NCBI RefSeq assembly: GCF_039794105.1
Contig: NZ_JBDIWA010000003.1
Coordinates: forward strand, 150,787 to 214,786
Length of the DNA stretch: 64,000 bases
Direction: 5' to 3'
From: Kuenenia sp039794105
Lineage (GTDB): Bacteria > Planctomycetota > Brocadiia > Brocadiales > Brocadiaceae
Made by a program: the position numbers and the translations under genes. Below the pieces are notes generated by a model, which was given only the letters and a program-made list of their open reading frames with translations, did not search any database and was not told where the DNA came from. The stretch's first letter is position 1; every line of letters begins with the position of its first letter. Below, piece by piece: positions 43,583-51,878 of the stretch.

Positions 43583-44478
43583 TACTTCAGGCTAAAAATA
43601 TCCGGTATAAATATTCGGATGGGACGCTTGCCCTTGGCGGGGTATGTTTGGATATTGAAAAAGGTGCATTTTTGGCAATCCTTGGGCCAAACGGGTCCGG
43701 GAAAACCACCTTATTGAAACATTTCAACGGTTTATTGAAAATACAAGAGGGGGAGGTTCTTTTAGACGGAAGGCCGTTACGGAAGCACCCTTCCCGTGAG
43801 ATAGTTCAACGGGTAGGTATTGTGTTTCAGGATCCTAATGATCAATTGTTTGCTCAGACAGTACAGGAAGACGTGGCATTCGGGCCTATGAATTTAGGGC
43901 TTTCAAAGGAAGAAATTGAGCGGAGAGTGGAAGAGGCGTTGACGTTAGTGAATATGCGACACTGTGCAGATAAATTTGTCGGGTATTTAAGCTATGGACA
44001 GAAAAAAAGGATTTGCATTGCCGGGGTGCTCGCAATGAGGCCGGAAATTCTTATACTGGATGAACCCACGAGCGGTTTAGATCCAGCCGGAGTAACACAA
44101 CTTATGAGGCTGCTTCAGAGACTTAACCGTGAATGTGGGATTACCATTATTATGGCAACAAATGTGGTAGATGTTGTGCCTGTTTACATGAGCAGGATGG
44201 CCGTTATGTATGAGGGAAATATTGTGTGTGAAGGCACGCCGGAAAACGTTTTCTCGAAAACAGAGGAATTGGAGAAGATGTATCTAGAATTGCCGCAAAT
44301 AGCGCAACTTATGAGGCTGTTAAGGGATAAAGATTACATTTCAATGGCAAATTTACCCCTTACCATTGGTGAAGCAAGAAAATTTTTGGTACAAAAACTG
44401 AATGGGAGTCATACGGCAAAATCAGCCGCATTGAATATTTCAGAAGCCGGGTTTTCAGGCATAGAATCCGGAGTGTAA
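43576..44478 (+). CDS. cbiO: Cobalt ECF transporter ATPase CbiO
   Basis: A 300-residue ABC ATPase with Walker A GPNGSGKTT (about 36-44), Q loop VFQDPNDQLFAQTVQEDVAF, signature LSYGQKKR and Walker B EILILDEPTSGLD. The QDPNDQLF form of the Q loop is typical of ECF ATPases. It energises CbiMNQ. It overlaps cbiQ by seven bases and ends one base before cobD, so the genes are translationally linked. The signature has Tyr where LSGGQ has Gly, common in CbiO. Confidence 0.94.
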   Translation: MVILQAKNIRYKYSDGTLALGGVCLDIEKGAFLAILGPNGSGKTTLLKHFNGLLKIQEGEVLLDGRPLRKHPSREIVQRVGIVFQDPNDQLFAQTVQEDVAFGPMNLGLSKEEIERRVEEALTLVNMRHCADKFVGYLSYGQKKRICIAGVLAMRPEILILDEPTSGLDPAGVTQLMRLLQRLNRECGITIIMATNVVDVVPVYMSRMAVMYEGNIVCEGTPENVFSKTEELEKMYLELPQIAQLMRLLRDKDYISMANLPLTIGEARKFLVQKLNGSHTAKSAALNISEAGFSGIESGV

Positions 44479-44479
44479 T

Positions 44480-45574
44480 ATGTTTAAGGGTCATGGCGGA
44501 TATAAAGAGTATACCAATATACATAAAAAAAACGCAGTTCTTGATTTCAGCGCGAACATTAATCCACTCGGATATCCGGAAGGCGTGCACAAAACAGTTT
44601 TCGAAAATTTCGACGATATATTGCATTATCCCGATATTGATTGTTCCCGACTAAAAAAATACATTGCACGGAAAATAGCGCATTCTGCGGACGAGATTGT
44701 TGTAGGAAATGGCTCTACGGAATTATTTTATCTGGCGCCCCGCGCTTTAAAACCTGCAAAAGGAATTATCCTGCAACCGTCTTTCAGTGAATTTCCAGAG
44801 GCTTTAAAATGCAGCGGCGCAGAAGTCGTCCGGTATGCCCTGAATGACGAAGACGATTTTTCTTTCCACTACAATAAAAATTATTTCCAGGATGAAAAGG
44901 CGGGCATGCTTTTCCTCTGCAATCCGAATAATCCCACCGGATTATTAATTGAGAAGCGTGCGCTATTGGCAATGATACGACGGCATTCGAATGTAATGTT
45001 TGTAGTAGATGAGGCATTCATGGATTTTGTGGATGAGCCGGAGAGATACACGGTGATAAATGAAGCAGGCACACTTGAAAACCTCATTGTAGTGCGGTCT
45101 CTTACAAAATTTTACGGATTTCCGGGTTTGAGAATAGGATATCTCGTCGCCCACGCAAACGTAGCGGAAAAGCTTATGGAATATAAGGAACCATGGACGG
45201 TCAATACCTTTGCCCAATATGCCGCAATGGTTTCAATGGAAGACAATGCGTTTATTGCCGCAAGTAAAGAATTCATAAGAAACGAACGGGCGTTTTTATA
45301 CAAAGAGTTGTCAAATATTCGAGGATTGATTCCTTATAAACCCGCAGCGAATTTTATCTTTGTTAAAATCAGCGCAGAAGGGATAAATTCTGTTTTTCTG
45401 AGTAAATGGATGCTGGAGCAGGGCATCGCTATTCGTGATTGTTCCAACTTTGACGGACTCAACGACGGGTATTTTCGTATAGCGGTTAGAACTAGGGAAG
45501 AAAATACAAAGTTAATCAACGTATTTAAAAAAGTCCTGTCCAGTCGGGTTTGCAACCCAATGTCATTAAGTTAA
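44480..45574 (+). CDS. cobD: Threonine-phosphate decarboxylase CobD (PLP aminotransferase fold)
   Basis: A 364-residue PLP enzyme. The N-terminal HGG motif (KGHGGY, residues 3-8) and LDFSANINPLG set CobD apart from histidinol-phosphate aminotransferase. CNPNNPTG binds the substrate and the PLP lysine is K210 in RSLTKFYGFPGLRIGY. CobD makes (R)-1-amino-2-propanol phosphate for the nucleotide loop of B12, consistent with the B12 transport operon around it. The final residues (SSRVCNPMSLS) come from a repeat half-element rather than the ancestral gene. Confidence 0.9.
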   Translation: MFKGHGGYKEYTNIHKKNAVLDFSANINPLGYPEGVHKTVFENFDDILHYPDIDCSRLKKYIARKIAHSADEIVVGNGSTELFYLAPRALKPAKGIILQPSFSEFPEALKCSGAEVVRYALNDEDDFSFHYNKNYFQDEKAGMLFLCNPNNPTGLLIEKRALLAMIRRHSNVMFVVDEAFMDFVDEPERYTVINEAGTLENLIVVRSLTKFYGFPGLRIGYLVAHANVAEKLMEYKEPWTVNTFAQYAAMVSMEDNAFIAASKEFIRNERAFLYKELSNIRGLIPYKPAANFIFVKISAEGINSVFLSKWMLEQGIAIRDCSNFDGLNDGYFRIAVRTREENTKLINVFKKVLSSRVCNPMSLS

Positions 45575-45648
45575 GCAGTCGGCAAATTGCAGATTGAGGA
45601 TTGAGGATTGTTTTCGTATTTGTTTGGTTCTGGCTATGCCAGTTTAGG
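45549..45648 (+). repeat. Partial repeats between cobD and cobQ
   Basis: GGTTTGCAACCCAATGTCAT, then TAAGTTAAG (about 45547-45575), is one half of the inner inverted repeat of the 300-bp elements and encodes the CobD C-terminus. It is followed by a heptamer array (45575-45610: CAGTCGG, CAAATTG, CAGATTG, AGGATTG) and by TTGTTTGGTTCTGGCTATGC at 45620, the end block of the composite repeat. Three repeat families are joined in about 100 bases. Confidence 0.75.
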
Positions 45649-45661
45649 GACGTGATTATTT

Positions 45662-47197
45662 ATGAAAAACAAATCAATAATGATACAGGGCACCGGTTCT
45701 CACGTAGGAAAAAGTATTCTTGTATGTGCCTTGTGCCGGATATTAAAACAGGATGGTTTTAGCGTGGCCCCCTTTAAGGCGCAAAACATGGCGCTGAATT
45801 CTTTTGTGACAAAAGAGGGCAAAGAAATGGGGCGTGCACAGGTAGCGCAGGCAGAGGCGGCAAAAACAGAGCCTGTGGTTGAAATGAATCCTATTCTTTT
45901 GAAACCTACTGGAGATTGTGGTTCCCAGGTTATTGTTATGGGAAAACCCGTTGGGAATATGACGGCAAAAGAATATTATCAAAAAAAGGGAGAGTTGGTT
46001 TCGGTTATACAGGATGCCTACACTGCCTTACAACGGCAATTTGATATTATCGTTATAGAAGGGGCGGGAAGCCCGGCGGAAATAAACCTGAAAGACGGCG
46101 ATATTGTTAACATGGGAATGGCGAAAATGGCTTCTGCCCCGGTATTGCTCGTTACGGATATAGACAGAGGAGGGGCATTTGCCTGGATAGTGGGAACAAT
46201 GGAACTGCTGAATACCGAGGAGAGGGAAAGGGTGAAAGGCATTGTCTTTAATAAATTCCGGGGGGATAAAAATATATTGAAGCCAGGGCTGGAGATGATC
46301 GAAGGACGCATCAAACGTCCCGTCATCGGCGTAGTGCCATATCTACATAATCTGAACATTGACGATGAAGATTCCGTTTCACTCGAAAGCTATAAGAACA
46401 ATAACAATGGGGCAGAAAATAGGTGTTTGGATATTGTAACAATTAAACTGCCCCGCATATCTAATTTTACGGACTTTAATGCACTGGCGCAGGAAGACGA
46501 TGTAAATATGAGGCTTGTGGATAATGCGGATGATATTGGCAAGCCGGATATGCTCATTATCCCTGGCACGAAAAATACCATAGGCGATTTGCATTTTTTG
46601 AAGGAAAGAGGTATTTTCAACAAAATCATAACCCTTTCAAATAGCGGAACGATGATTGTTGGTATCTGTGGCGGCTATCAAATGATGGGGAAACAGATTA
46701 ATGATCCCTATCATGTTGAATCACAAGCGGACGGTGTGCAAGGTTTATGTCTGGTTAACAGCATTACTACTTTTGAAACAACAAAACAAACGTTTCAGGT
46801 AAAAGCAAAAGTTGGGGCGTACAAGGCATTCGCCGGCATGCAGGAGGACATTCAGGGGTATGAAATCCATATGGGAAGCACACGATTCGAAGATGCGGGC
46901 TCCTGTACGCCCTTTGCAAGGATTATTGAACGGGCGGGCAAGCAGGTTGATATCCCGGATGGGTGCGTATCCCATGATGGAAATATTATGGGAACATACA
47001 TACACGGGATTTTTGATAACGACGGGTTTCGTTCCGGACTCTTATTTTATCTGAAACAAAAAAAAGGCATTCTTGCCACAAGAACCTCTTCCATAAATAC
47101 CCAAAAGACAAAAGACGATAATTATAATGCGCTGGCAGAGTCAATCAGGGAAAATATAAATATGAATATGTTATATGATATATTGCAGATTCCATAA
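45662..47197 (+). CDS. cobQ: Cobyric acid synthase CobQ
   Basis: A 511-residue enzyme. The N-terminal dethiobiotin-synthase-like ATPase domain has IQGTGSHVGKSILVCAL (P loop) and VAPFKAQNMALNSFVT, and VIEGAGSPAEINL follows. The C-terminal class I glutamine amidotransferase domain has the nucleophile Cys in VGICGGYQMMGKQI and later HGIFDNDGFR. It amidates four carboxylates of adenosylcobyrinic acid diamide in B12 synthesis. It is probably the last gene of the riboswitch operon; no other corrin-ring genes are in the window. Confidence 0.95.
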   Translation: MKNKSIMIQGTGSHVGKSILVCALCRILKQDGFSVAPFKAQNMALNSFVTKEGKEMGRAQVAQAEAAKTEPVVEMNPILLKPTGDCGSQVIVMGKPVGNMTAKEYYQKKGELVSVIQDAYTALQRQFDIIVIEGAGSPAEINLKDGDIVNMGMAKMASAPVLLVTDIDRGGAFAWIVGTMELLNTEERERVKGIVFNKFRGDKNILKPGLEMIEGRIKRPVIGVVPYLHNLNIDDEDSVSLESYKNNNNGAENRCLDIVTIKLPRISNFTDFNALAQEDDVNMRLVDNADDIGKPDMLIIPGTKNTIGDLHFLKERGIFNKIITLSNSGTMIVGICGGYQMMGKQINDPYHVESQADGVQGLCLVNSITTFETTKQTFQVKAKVGAYKAFAGMQEDIQGYEIHMGSTRFEDAGSCTPFARIIERAGKQVDIPDGCVSHDGNIMGTYIHGIFDNDGFRSGLLFYLKQKKGILATRTSSINTQKTKDDNYNALAESIRENINMNMLYDILQIP

Positions 47198-47274
47198 CAC
47201 AGCAATACCGCAACCAAAGATACCCCCCCACCGCAATAAAAAATCCGAATTTCGAATTTAACAATTAAAGGTGT

Positions 47275-48216
47275 TTATTTTGGAAAGTTCTGCCTGATTT
47301 CCTGTAAAATTTTATCGCCGCCATTGTCCAGCATCCTTTGAGCAAGTTCATTTCCAACCGCAACTGCTTGATTAGCAGGTCCCTTGTGACTGTCCCGTAT
47401 AGTACGTTCTCCGTCAAGCGTACAGATAACCGCTTCGAGGTATACTTCATCCTTAAGTACTTTGGCATGCGCTCCGATGGGAACCTGACATCCGCCCTGG
47501 AGTTTTGCCAATAAAGCACGTTCCGCCTCTACTGCAATCCTGGTGTGCAGATCATCCATTTTCGACAGTATTTTATTCACCCGTTCATCATTTTTGCGTA
47601 TTTCTATTCCGAGTGCTCCTTGTCCTACGGCGGGTAACATAATTTCAAAAGGAATGATTTCACTGATCTGTCCGGTATAGCCTATTCTTATCAAACCTGC
47701 ATGGGCAACAATAATACCATCTAAATCGTCAGCCTCGAGTTTCTTAATACGGGTATCAAGGTTGCCCCGAAGATCTACGATTTCAAAGTCGGGCCTTAAC
47801 GCAAGGAGTTGTGCCTTTCTGCGCAAGCTGCTGGTACCGATACGCGCATTTCCCGGCAGTCTTTCAAGGGTGACGTTTTTCGCACTTATGAGAACGTCGC
47901 TGGGATCAACCCGCTTTGGCATTGCCCCGAGGGTTAATTTCTCAGACACCTCTGTAGGAATGTCTTTTGCGCTATGCACAGCAAGATCAATTTTTTCCTT
48001 AATCAAGGCAACTTCCAGTTCTTTGGTAAAAACGCCAACGCCTCCCAGACGTGACAACGGCACATCGGTAATCTTATCTCCGCTGGTAGATATTTTTTTT
48101 ATTTCAAATTCAACACCGGGGTTTAATTTCTTGAGTTCTGAAATAACCCAATTTGTCTGGGTCAATGCAAGCTTACTTCCCCGCGATCCAACGATAATAG
48201 GTTTTCCTTTTGGCAA
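47275..48216 (-). CDS. hemC: Hydroxymethylbilane synthase (porphobilinogen deaminase)
   Basis: A 313-residue enzyme with the usual motifs: IIVGSRGSKLALTQT at the start, the catalytic Asp region AVHSAKDIPTEV, RIGTSSLRRKAQ, and LQGGCQVPIGAHA with the Cys (C243) that carries the dipyrromethane cofactor. It joins four porphobilinogen units in tetrapyrrole synthesis, feeding heme and corrin pathways. The TTG start at 48216 has GGAGAG eight bases upstream and no better ATG exists. It converges with cobQ. Confidence 0.96.
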   Translation of the reverse strand: MPKGKPIIVGSRGSKLALTQTNWVISELKKLNPGVEFEIKKISTSGDKITDVPLSRLGGVGVFTKELEVALIKEKIDLAVHSAKDIPTEVSEKLTLGAMPKRVDPSDVLISAKNVTLERLPGNARIGTSSLRRKAQLLALRPDFEIVDLRGNLDTRIKKLEADDLDGIIVAHAGLIRIGYTGQISEIIPFEIMLPAVGQGALGIEIRKNDERVNKILSKMDDLHTRIAVEAERALLAKLQGGCQVPIGAHAKVLKDEVYLEAVICTLDGERTIRDSHKGPANQAVAVGNELAQRMLDNGGDKILQEIRQNFPK

Positions 48217-48390
48217 TGCAAATACTCTCCATTTAAAAGGTTAAATAGTAATAACATGCACATGTATTTTTAACTTTATTTAGTGTAGCGATAATAGCAT
48301 AATACACCGTATGAGTCAAACTCCTTTGTTAACGGAGAAATTACTTTTGATAGATTAGAAAATGATAAAGTCCGTTGTCTTTTCATTTTC

Positions 48391-48420
48391 GATAAAGGAA
48401 GATAAAGGAAGATAAAGGAA
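48391..48420 (+). repeat. Triplicated GATAAAGGAA before dsbD
   Basis: Three exact copies of a ten-base unit GATAAAGGAA directly before the GGAAGGG ribosome binding site of dsbD. Each copy holds a partial Shine-Dalgarno sequence (AAGGAA). Confidence 0.85.
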
Positions 48421-48426
48421 GGGATT

Positions 48427-50262
48427 ATGAAAACCACCATATTCAAAAGAGTTCTTTATAGTTTGTTATTATGTATCGTTATTCAAAATTTTTCGTTTGC
48501 CGATGATCTTCCCTTCAGTGTGCATGTTGCGGACGCACCGGGCGAGGTTTTCGTTGGAGATCAAATCCCCATAACGGTAATTATTACCATTGCTCCGGGG
48601 CATTACATTTATAAGGATCAGGTAAAACTGGTAAGCAGCGAACCTTACCTCTATGAGGTTTTTTTTACAAAACTTCCTGAAGGAAAAACAAAAACAGATC
48701 CCTTTCTGGAGAAAGAAGTAAGCTTCTACGAAGGAGAGGTCGCGATAGCTGCGTATGTACAATTGACGGATAATGTGCCTGTAGGCCCTTATACGGCTCG
48801 CCTGAAGGTACACTATCAGGGATGTTCCGATACAATTTGTTTCGCCCCAAAGACGGATGAATTGCTCTTGCCATTAAAAATCAATCTCTCCCCGGACATA
48901 ACTTTCACGGGGAAAGCTGAAGCGGAAGATGTCTCGCGTGTATTGCAAAAAGAGGATGCAACCTCGGACGTAAGCGATATGCAGAAAACTATCGAGGATA
49001 AGGGGCTTATTTTATCATTTATTTTTATTTTTCTGGCAGGAATAGGCTTGAGCTTTACCCCATGTGTATATCCAATGATTCCCATTACCGTGGCGGTAAT
49101 TGGCGGACAGGCTTCCGGCGAGCGGCAGGGAAGAAGAAATTCCCTGAGGGCATTCCTACTGTCTTTGATTTATGTGCTGGGCATTTCCATTGTATATGCT
49201 GCGTTGGGAGTAACGGCAGCATCAACCGGCGCACTGTTCGGCGCCGCATTACAAAGCCCGTGGGTTATTGGTTTTGTTGTGGCGGTATTTGTAGCGCTCG
49301 CTATGAGTATGTTTGGATTTTACTACTTGCGCGTACCGTCTTTTATTTCAGACCGGCTTGGCGGTAAAACAGGAAGGGGCGTTGCCGGTGTTTTTGTCAT
49401 GGGTTTGATTTCAGGAATTATCGCGTCGCCGTGTATAGGCCCTATTCTTGCAAGTTTACTGGTATATATTGCGAGTACTGGAAATATCTTCTTAGGTTTC
49501 TGGATGCTGTTTGTCTTTGCGTGGGGATTGGGAGTTCTACTTATTGTGCTGGGAACTTTTTCAGGCGCAGTAAAGGCGCTTCCCAGGTCCGGCGCGTGGA
49601 TGGAAACCGTTGAGCGGATATTCGGTTTTCTTTTGATAGGAGCGGCTTTTTATTACCTGCGGCTCATTATTCCCGAAGGGGCTTTTATTATTTTACTCGG
49701 CATTTTCCTGATTGTTGCCGCGATTTTTTCGGGAGGGTTTGATAAATTAACATTTGACAGCTCTCGTTTTCAGCATGCAAGAAAATCATTTGGCCTGATA
49801 GCATTTATCTTCGGAGTATATTTTTTACTTGGATACATGGTAAACAAAGGATTCATTTTGCCGCCGCTATTCACTGATACAAATACCAGAATTGGCAGTG
49901 TGAACAACGCGGAAATACATTGGATTACAAATGAAAAAGAGGGTTTGGAAATAGCAAAAAAGGAAGGGAAGACGGCAATAATTGATTTCTGGGCGTCGTG
50001 GTGTTCTGCCTGCATGGAATTGGAAAAAATCACTTATGTTGATCCGCGGGTAATAGAGGAGTCGAGGAAATTTGTCAATATTAAGATAGATGCTACAAAC
50101 GCGGAAGATCCGGAAATAAAAAAACTTTGGAAAAAATACAAGATTGTCGGTTTGCCAACGATAGTGTTCGTTAATAAAGAAGGCGTCGTCCTGAGGGACA
50201 AAACAATAACGGGTTTTATCGATGCAAAAAAATATTTGCAAGCGCTAAAAAGCGTGGAATAG
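48427..50262 (+). CDS. dsbD: Thiol:disulfide interchange protein DsbD
   Basis: A 611-residue protein with a signal peptide (about 1-25), then an N-terminal periplasmic domain (CSDTICFAP with the cysteine pair of DsbD-alpha), eight membrane helices of DsbD-beta (LSFTPCVYPMIPITV and GIIASPCIGPILAS) and a C-terminal thioredoxin-like domain with the CxxC motif WCSAC near residue 524. Electrons pass from cytoplasmic thioredoxin to periplasmic thiol proteins, for instance for cytochrome c maturation. All three cysteine pairs are present, so the complete relay is likely to be active. Confidence 0.95.
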   Translation: MKTTIFKRVLYSLLLCIVIQNFSFADDLPFSVHVADAPGEVFVGDQIPITVIITIAPGHYIYKDQVKLVSSEPYLYEVFFTKLPEGKTKTDPFLEKEVSFYEGEVAIAAYVQLTDNVPVGPYTARLKVHYQGCSDTICFAPKTDELLLPLKINLSPDITFTGKAEAEDVSRVLQKEDATSDVSDMQKTIEDKGLILSFIFIFLAGIGLSFTPCVYPMIPITVAVIGGQASGERQGRRNSLRAFLLSLIYVLGISIVYAALGVTAASTGALFGAALQSPWVIGFVVAVFVALAMSMFGFYYLRVPSFISDRLGGKTGRGVAGVFVMGLISGIIASPCIGPILASLLVYIASTGNIFLGFWMLFVFAWGLGVLLIVLGTFSGAVKALPRSGAWMETVERIFGFLLIGAAFYYLRLIIPEGAFIILLGIFLIVAAIFSGGFDKLTFDSSRFQHARKSFGLIAFIFGVYFLLGYMVNKGFILPPLFTDTNTRIGSVNNAEIHWITNEKEGLEIAKKEGKTAIIDFWASWCSACMELEKITYVDPRVIEESRKFVNIKIDATNAEDPEIKKLWKKYKIVGLPTIVFVNKEGVVLRDKTITGFIDAKKYLQALKSVE

Positions 50263-50465
50263 CGCTAGTTGGCCAACGGAAAGGTTTTATTTTGGAATTT
50301 TTTATAATCTCTGGCAAATAGTATGCTTAATGCCCTCTCAAAATGTAATTTATTTAAAAACATGAACTCCGAAGTAGTATACACGGGACAAACGGAAAAA
50401 ACCGCGCTGCTTAAACCAAACATTTTAGGCTAATATTAATACTGATATATAAACAGACTACTAAA

Positions 50466-50810
50466 ATGAAACTACCAGGAAATACTCTGATTTCTCGTGA
50501 GAAGCTGATACAGTATTTATTAGTTCCGAGAAAACGAAATGATAAATCACAATGGTTAGCCAGGGCAGGATACACTCTTGAAAACTGGTATTTGCTGAAA
50601 AATGACTTGCATAATCAGATTTTATCGCTTGATGCCATACCCATTGAAAATACACAATACGGCCAAATGTATAAAATCAAAGGCACATTAACCGGGCCGA
50701 ATGGAAAAAATTTGACAGTACATACAATTTGGATGACTGAAAATGAAACAGGAAACACAAAATTCATCACGATGTATCCGGACAAATGGAGATATATAAA
50801 TGACATATAA
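50466..50810 (+). CDS. DUF6883 domain protein
   Basis: A 114-residue protein starting MKLPGNTLISREKLIQYLL, with LTGPNGKNLTVHTIWMTENE near the end. This matches DUF6883, small proteins often seen as toxin-like C-terminal domains or as free-standing genes. The function is not established. It overlaps the next gene by 11 bases, so the two are made together. An early in-frame ATG at 50466 is the probable start, though its ribosome binding site is weak. No signal peptide. Confidence 0.7.
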   Translation: MKLPGNTLISREKLIQYLLVPRKRNDKSQWLARAGYTLENWYLLKNDLHNQILSLDAIPIENTQYGQMYKIKGTLTGPNGKNLTVHTIWMTENETGNTKFITMYPDKWRYINDI

Positions 50811-51051
50811 ATTATTTGAAGAAGTTGTTTTATTAAAAGATATCCCTGAAAAAAAGTTGCAGAAAGGCGACGTTGCTACTATTGTTGAGTATCACCCTGT
50901 TTCTAAGGGTGAAGATGGATATTCATTAGAAGTATTTAATGCACTTGGAGACACCATAGCTGTGATAACGGTACCTGTGTCAGCAATTGAGCCTTTAGCA
51001 GAAAACGAGATTTTTAGTATTCGTACATTGGTGGTAGAAGGAAAAGATTAA
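50800..51051 (+). CDS. DUF4926 domain protein
   Basis: An 83-residue protein (FEEVVLLKDIPEKKLQKGD, VATIVEYHP, IAVITVPVSAIEPL) matching DUF4926, a small SH3-like barrel. DUF4926 genes often follow DUF6883 genes, and the pair resembles a toxin/antidote or toxin/immunity arrangement; this is an inference from gene pairing only. The start codon lies within the end of the DUF6883 gene. Confidence 0.75.
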   Translation: MTYKLFEEVVLLKDIPEKKLQKGDVATIVEYHPVSKGEDGYSLEVFNALGDTIAVITVPVSAIEPLAENEIFSIRTLVVEGKD

Positions 51052-51141
51052 GAGACAGGGTTACTCTTTATAATTCGGAACCCTTTAGTTCCTATTAGGG
51101 CGGCCACAAGTGTAGCCACTACGCATCCCTGCAATTTTTTT

Positions 51142-51231
51142 AATCCGTGAAATCTGTGTAATCTGTGGTTCCCCTTACGTATTTCGCACTTCATATTTCA
51201 TGCTTGTTTGGTTCTGGCTATGCCAGCTTAG
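51142..51231 (+). repeat. Composite intergenic repeat, copy 3
   Basis: TAATCCGTGAAATCTGTGTA, then ATCTGTGG, TACGTATTTCGCACTTC and TTGTTTGGTTCTGGCTATGC CAGCTTAG in order. The last bases overlap the stop codon of plsY on the other strand. Confidence 0.75.
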
Positions 51232-51854
51232 TTTTTTGTCTTTCTGCCGATTTTATTTTCTGTGCCGTTTATGATGCGTTTGATATTGGATTTGTGCCGG
51301 AAAATGAGAAATAATGAGATAAAGATAGAAAATAATGTTAAAGACAGCCCACTGCCGAAGGGTTCGTTATTTAACAGGATTATGCTGATTATTAATACTA
51401 CGGTACCGACCATTGATCCTAAAGAAACGTAGCGGGAAATAAAAGTGGTTAATAACCACGCGGCTACTGAAATGAACAGAGGTAAGGGAGCTAACCACAG
51501 AAATACACCGCACCCGGTTGCGGCGGCCTTGCCTCCTTTAAAACCTAAAAAGACCGGAAAGGTATGCCCCAATATAACACCTACGCCGCACAATATAGTG
51601 AATAGGCTGCGGCTTTGTCCTGACGTCACGTAATCAAAAATTAAAACAGGAAGAAAACCCTTCATCATGTCAAGAATGAAAACCAGTATCCCGTACTTTT
51701 TCCCCATTACCCGCCACACGTTGGTTGCACCAGGATTGCCGCTTCCTGCCTGACGAATGTCAATGCCTTTTGCCACCCTGGCTACAATAAACCCAAACGG
51801 AATGCTCCCAATAAAATATGAAATAACCGGACTTATTATATTTATCATGAACAT
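51228..51854 (-). CDS. plsY: Acyl-phosphate:glycerol-3-phosphate acyltransferase PlsY
   Basis: A 208-residue membrane protein with about five helices and the three PlsY motifs: SYFIGSIPFGFIVAR, then GSGNPGATNVWRVMG, and LGHTFPVFLGFKGGKAAATG. It transfers an acyl group from acyl phosphate to glycerol 3-phosphate, the first step of phospholipid synthesis in most bacteria. The ATG at 51854 or 51848 may be the start; GAAGG lies upstream. The stop codon falls in the end of a composite repeat. Confidence 0.95.
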   Translation of the reverse strand: MFMINIISPVISYFIGSIPFGFIVARVAKGIDIRQAGSGNPGATNVWRVMGKKYGILVFILDMMKGFLPVLIFDYVTSGQSRSLFTILCGVGVILGHTFPVFLGFKGGKAAATGCGVFLWLAPLPLFISVAAWLLTTFISRYVSLGSMVGTVVLIISIILLNNEPFGSGLSLTLFSIFISLFLIFRHKSNIKRIINGTENKIGRKTKN

Positions 51855-51878
51855 GGATGAACCTTCTTTAAAAATGTT

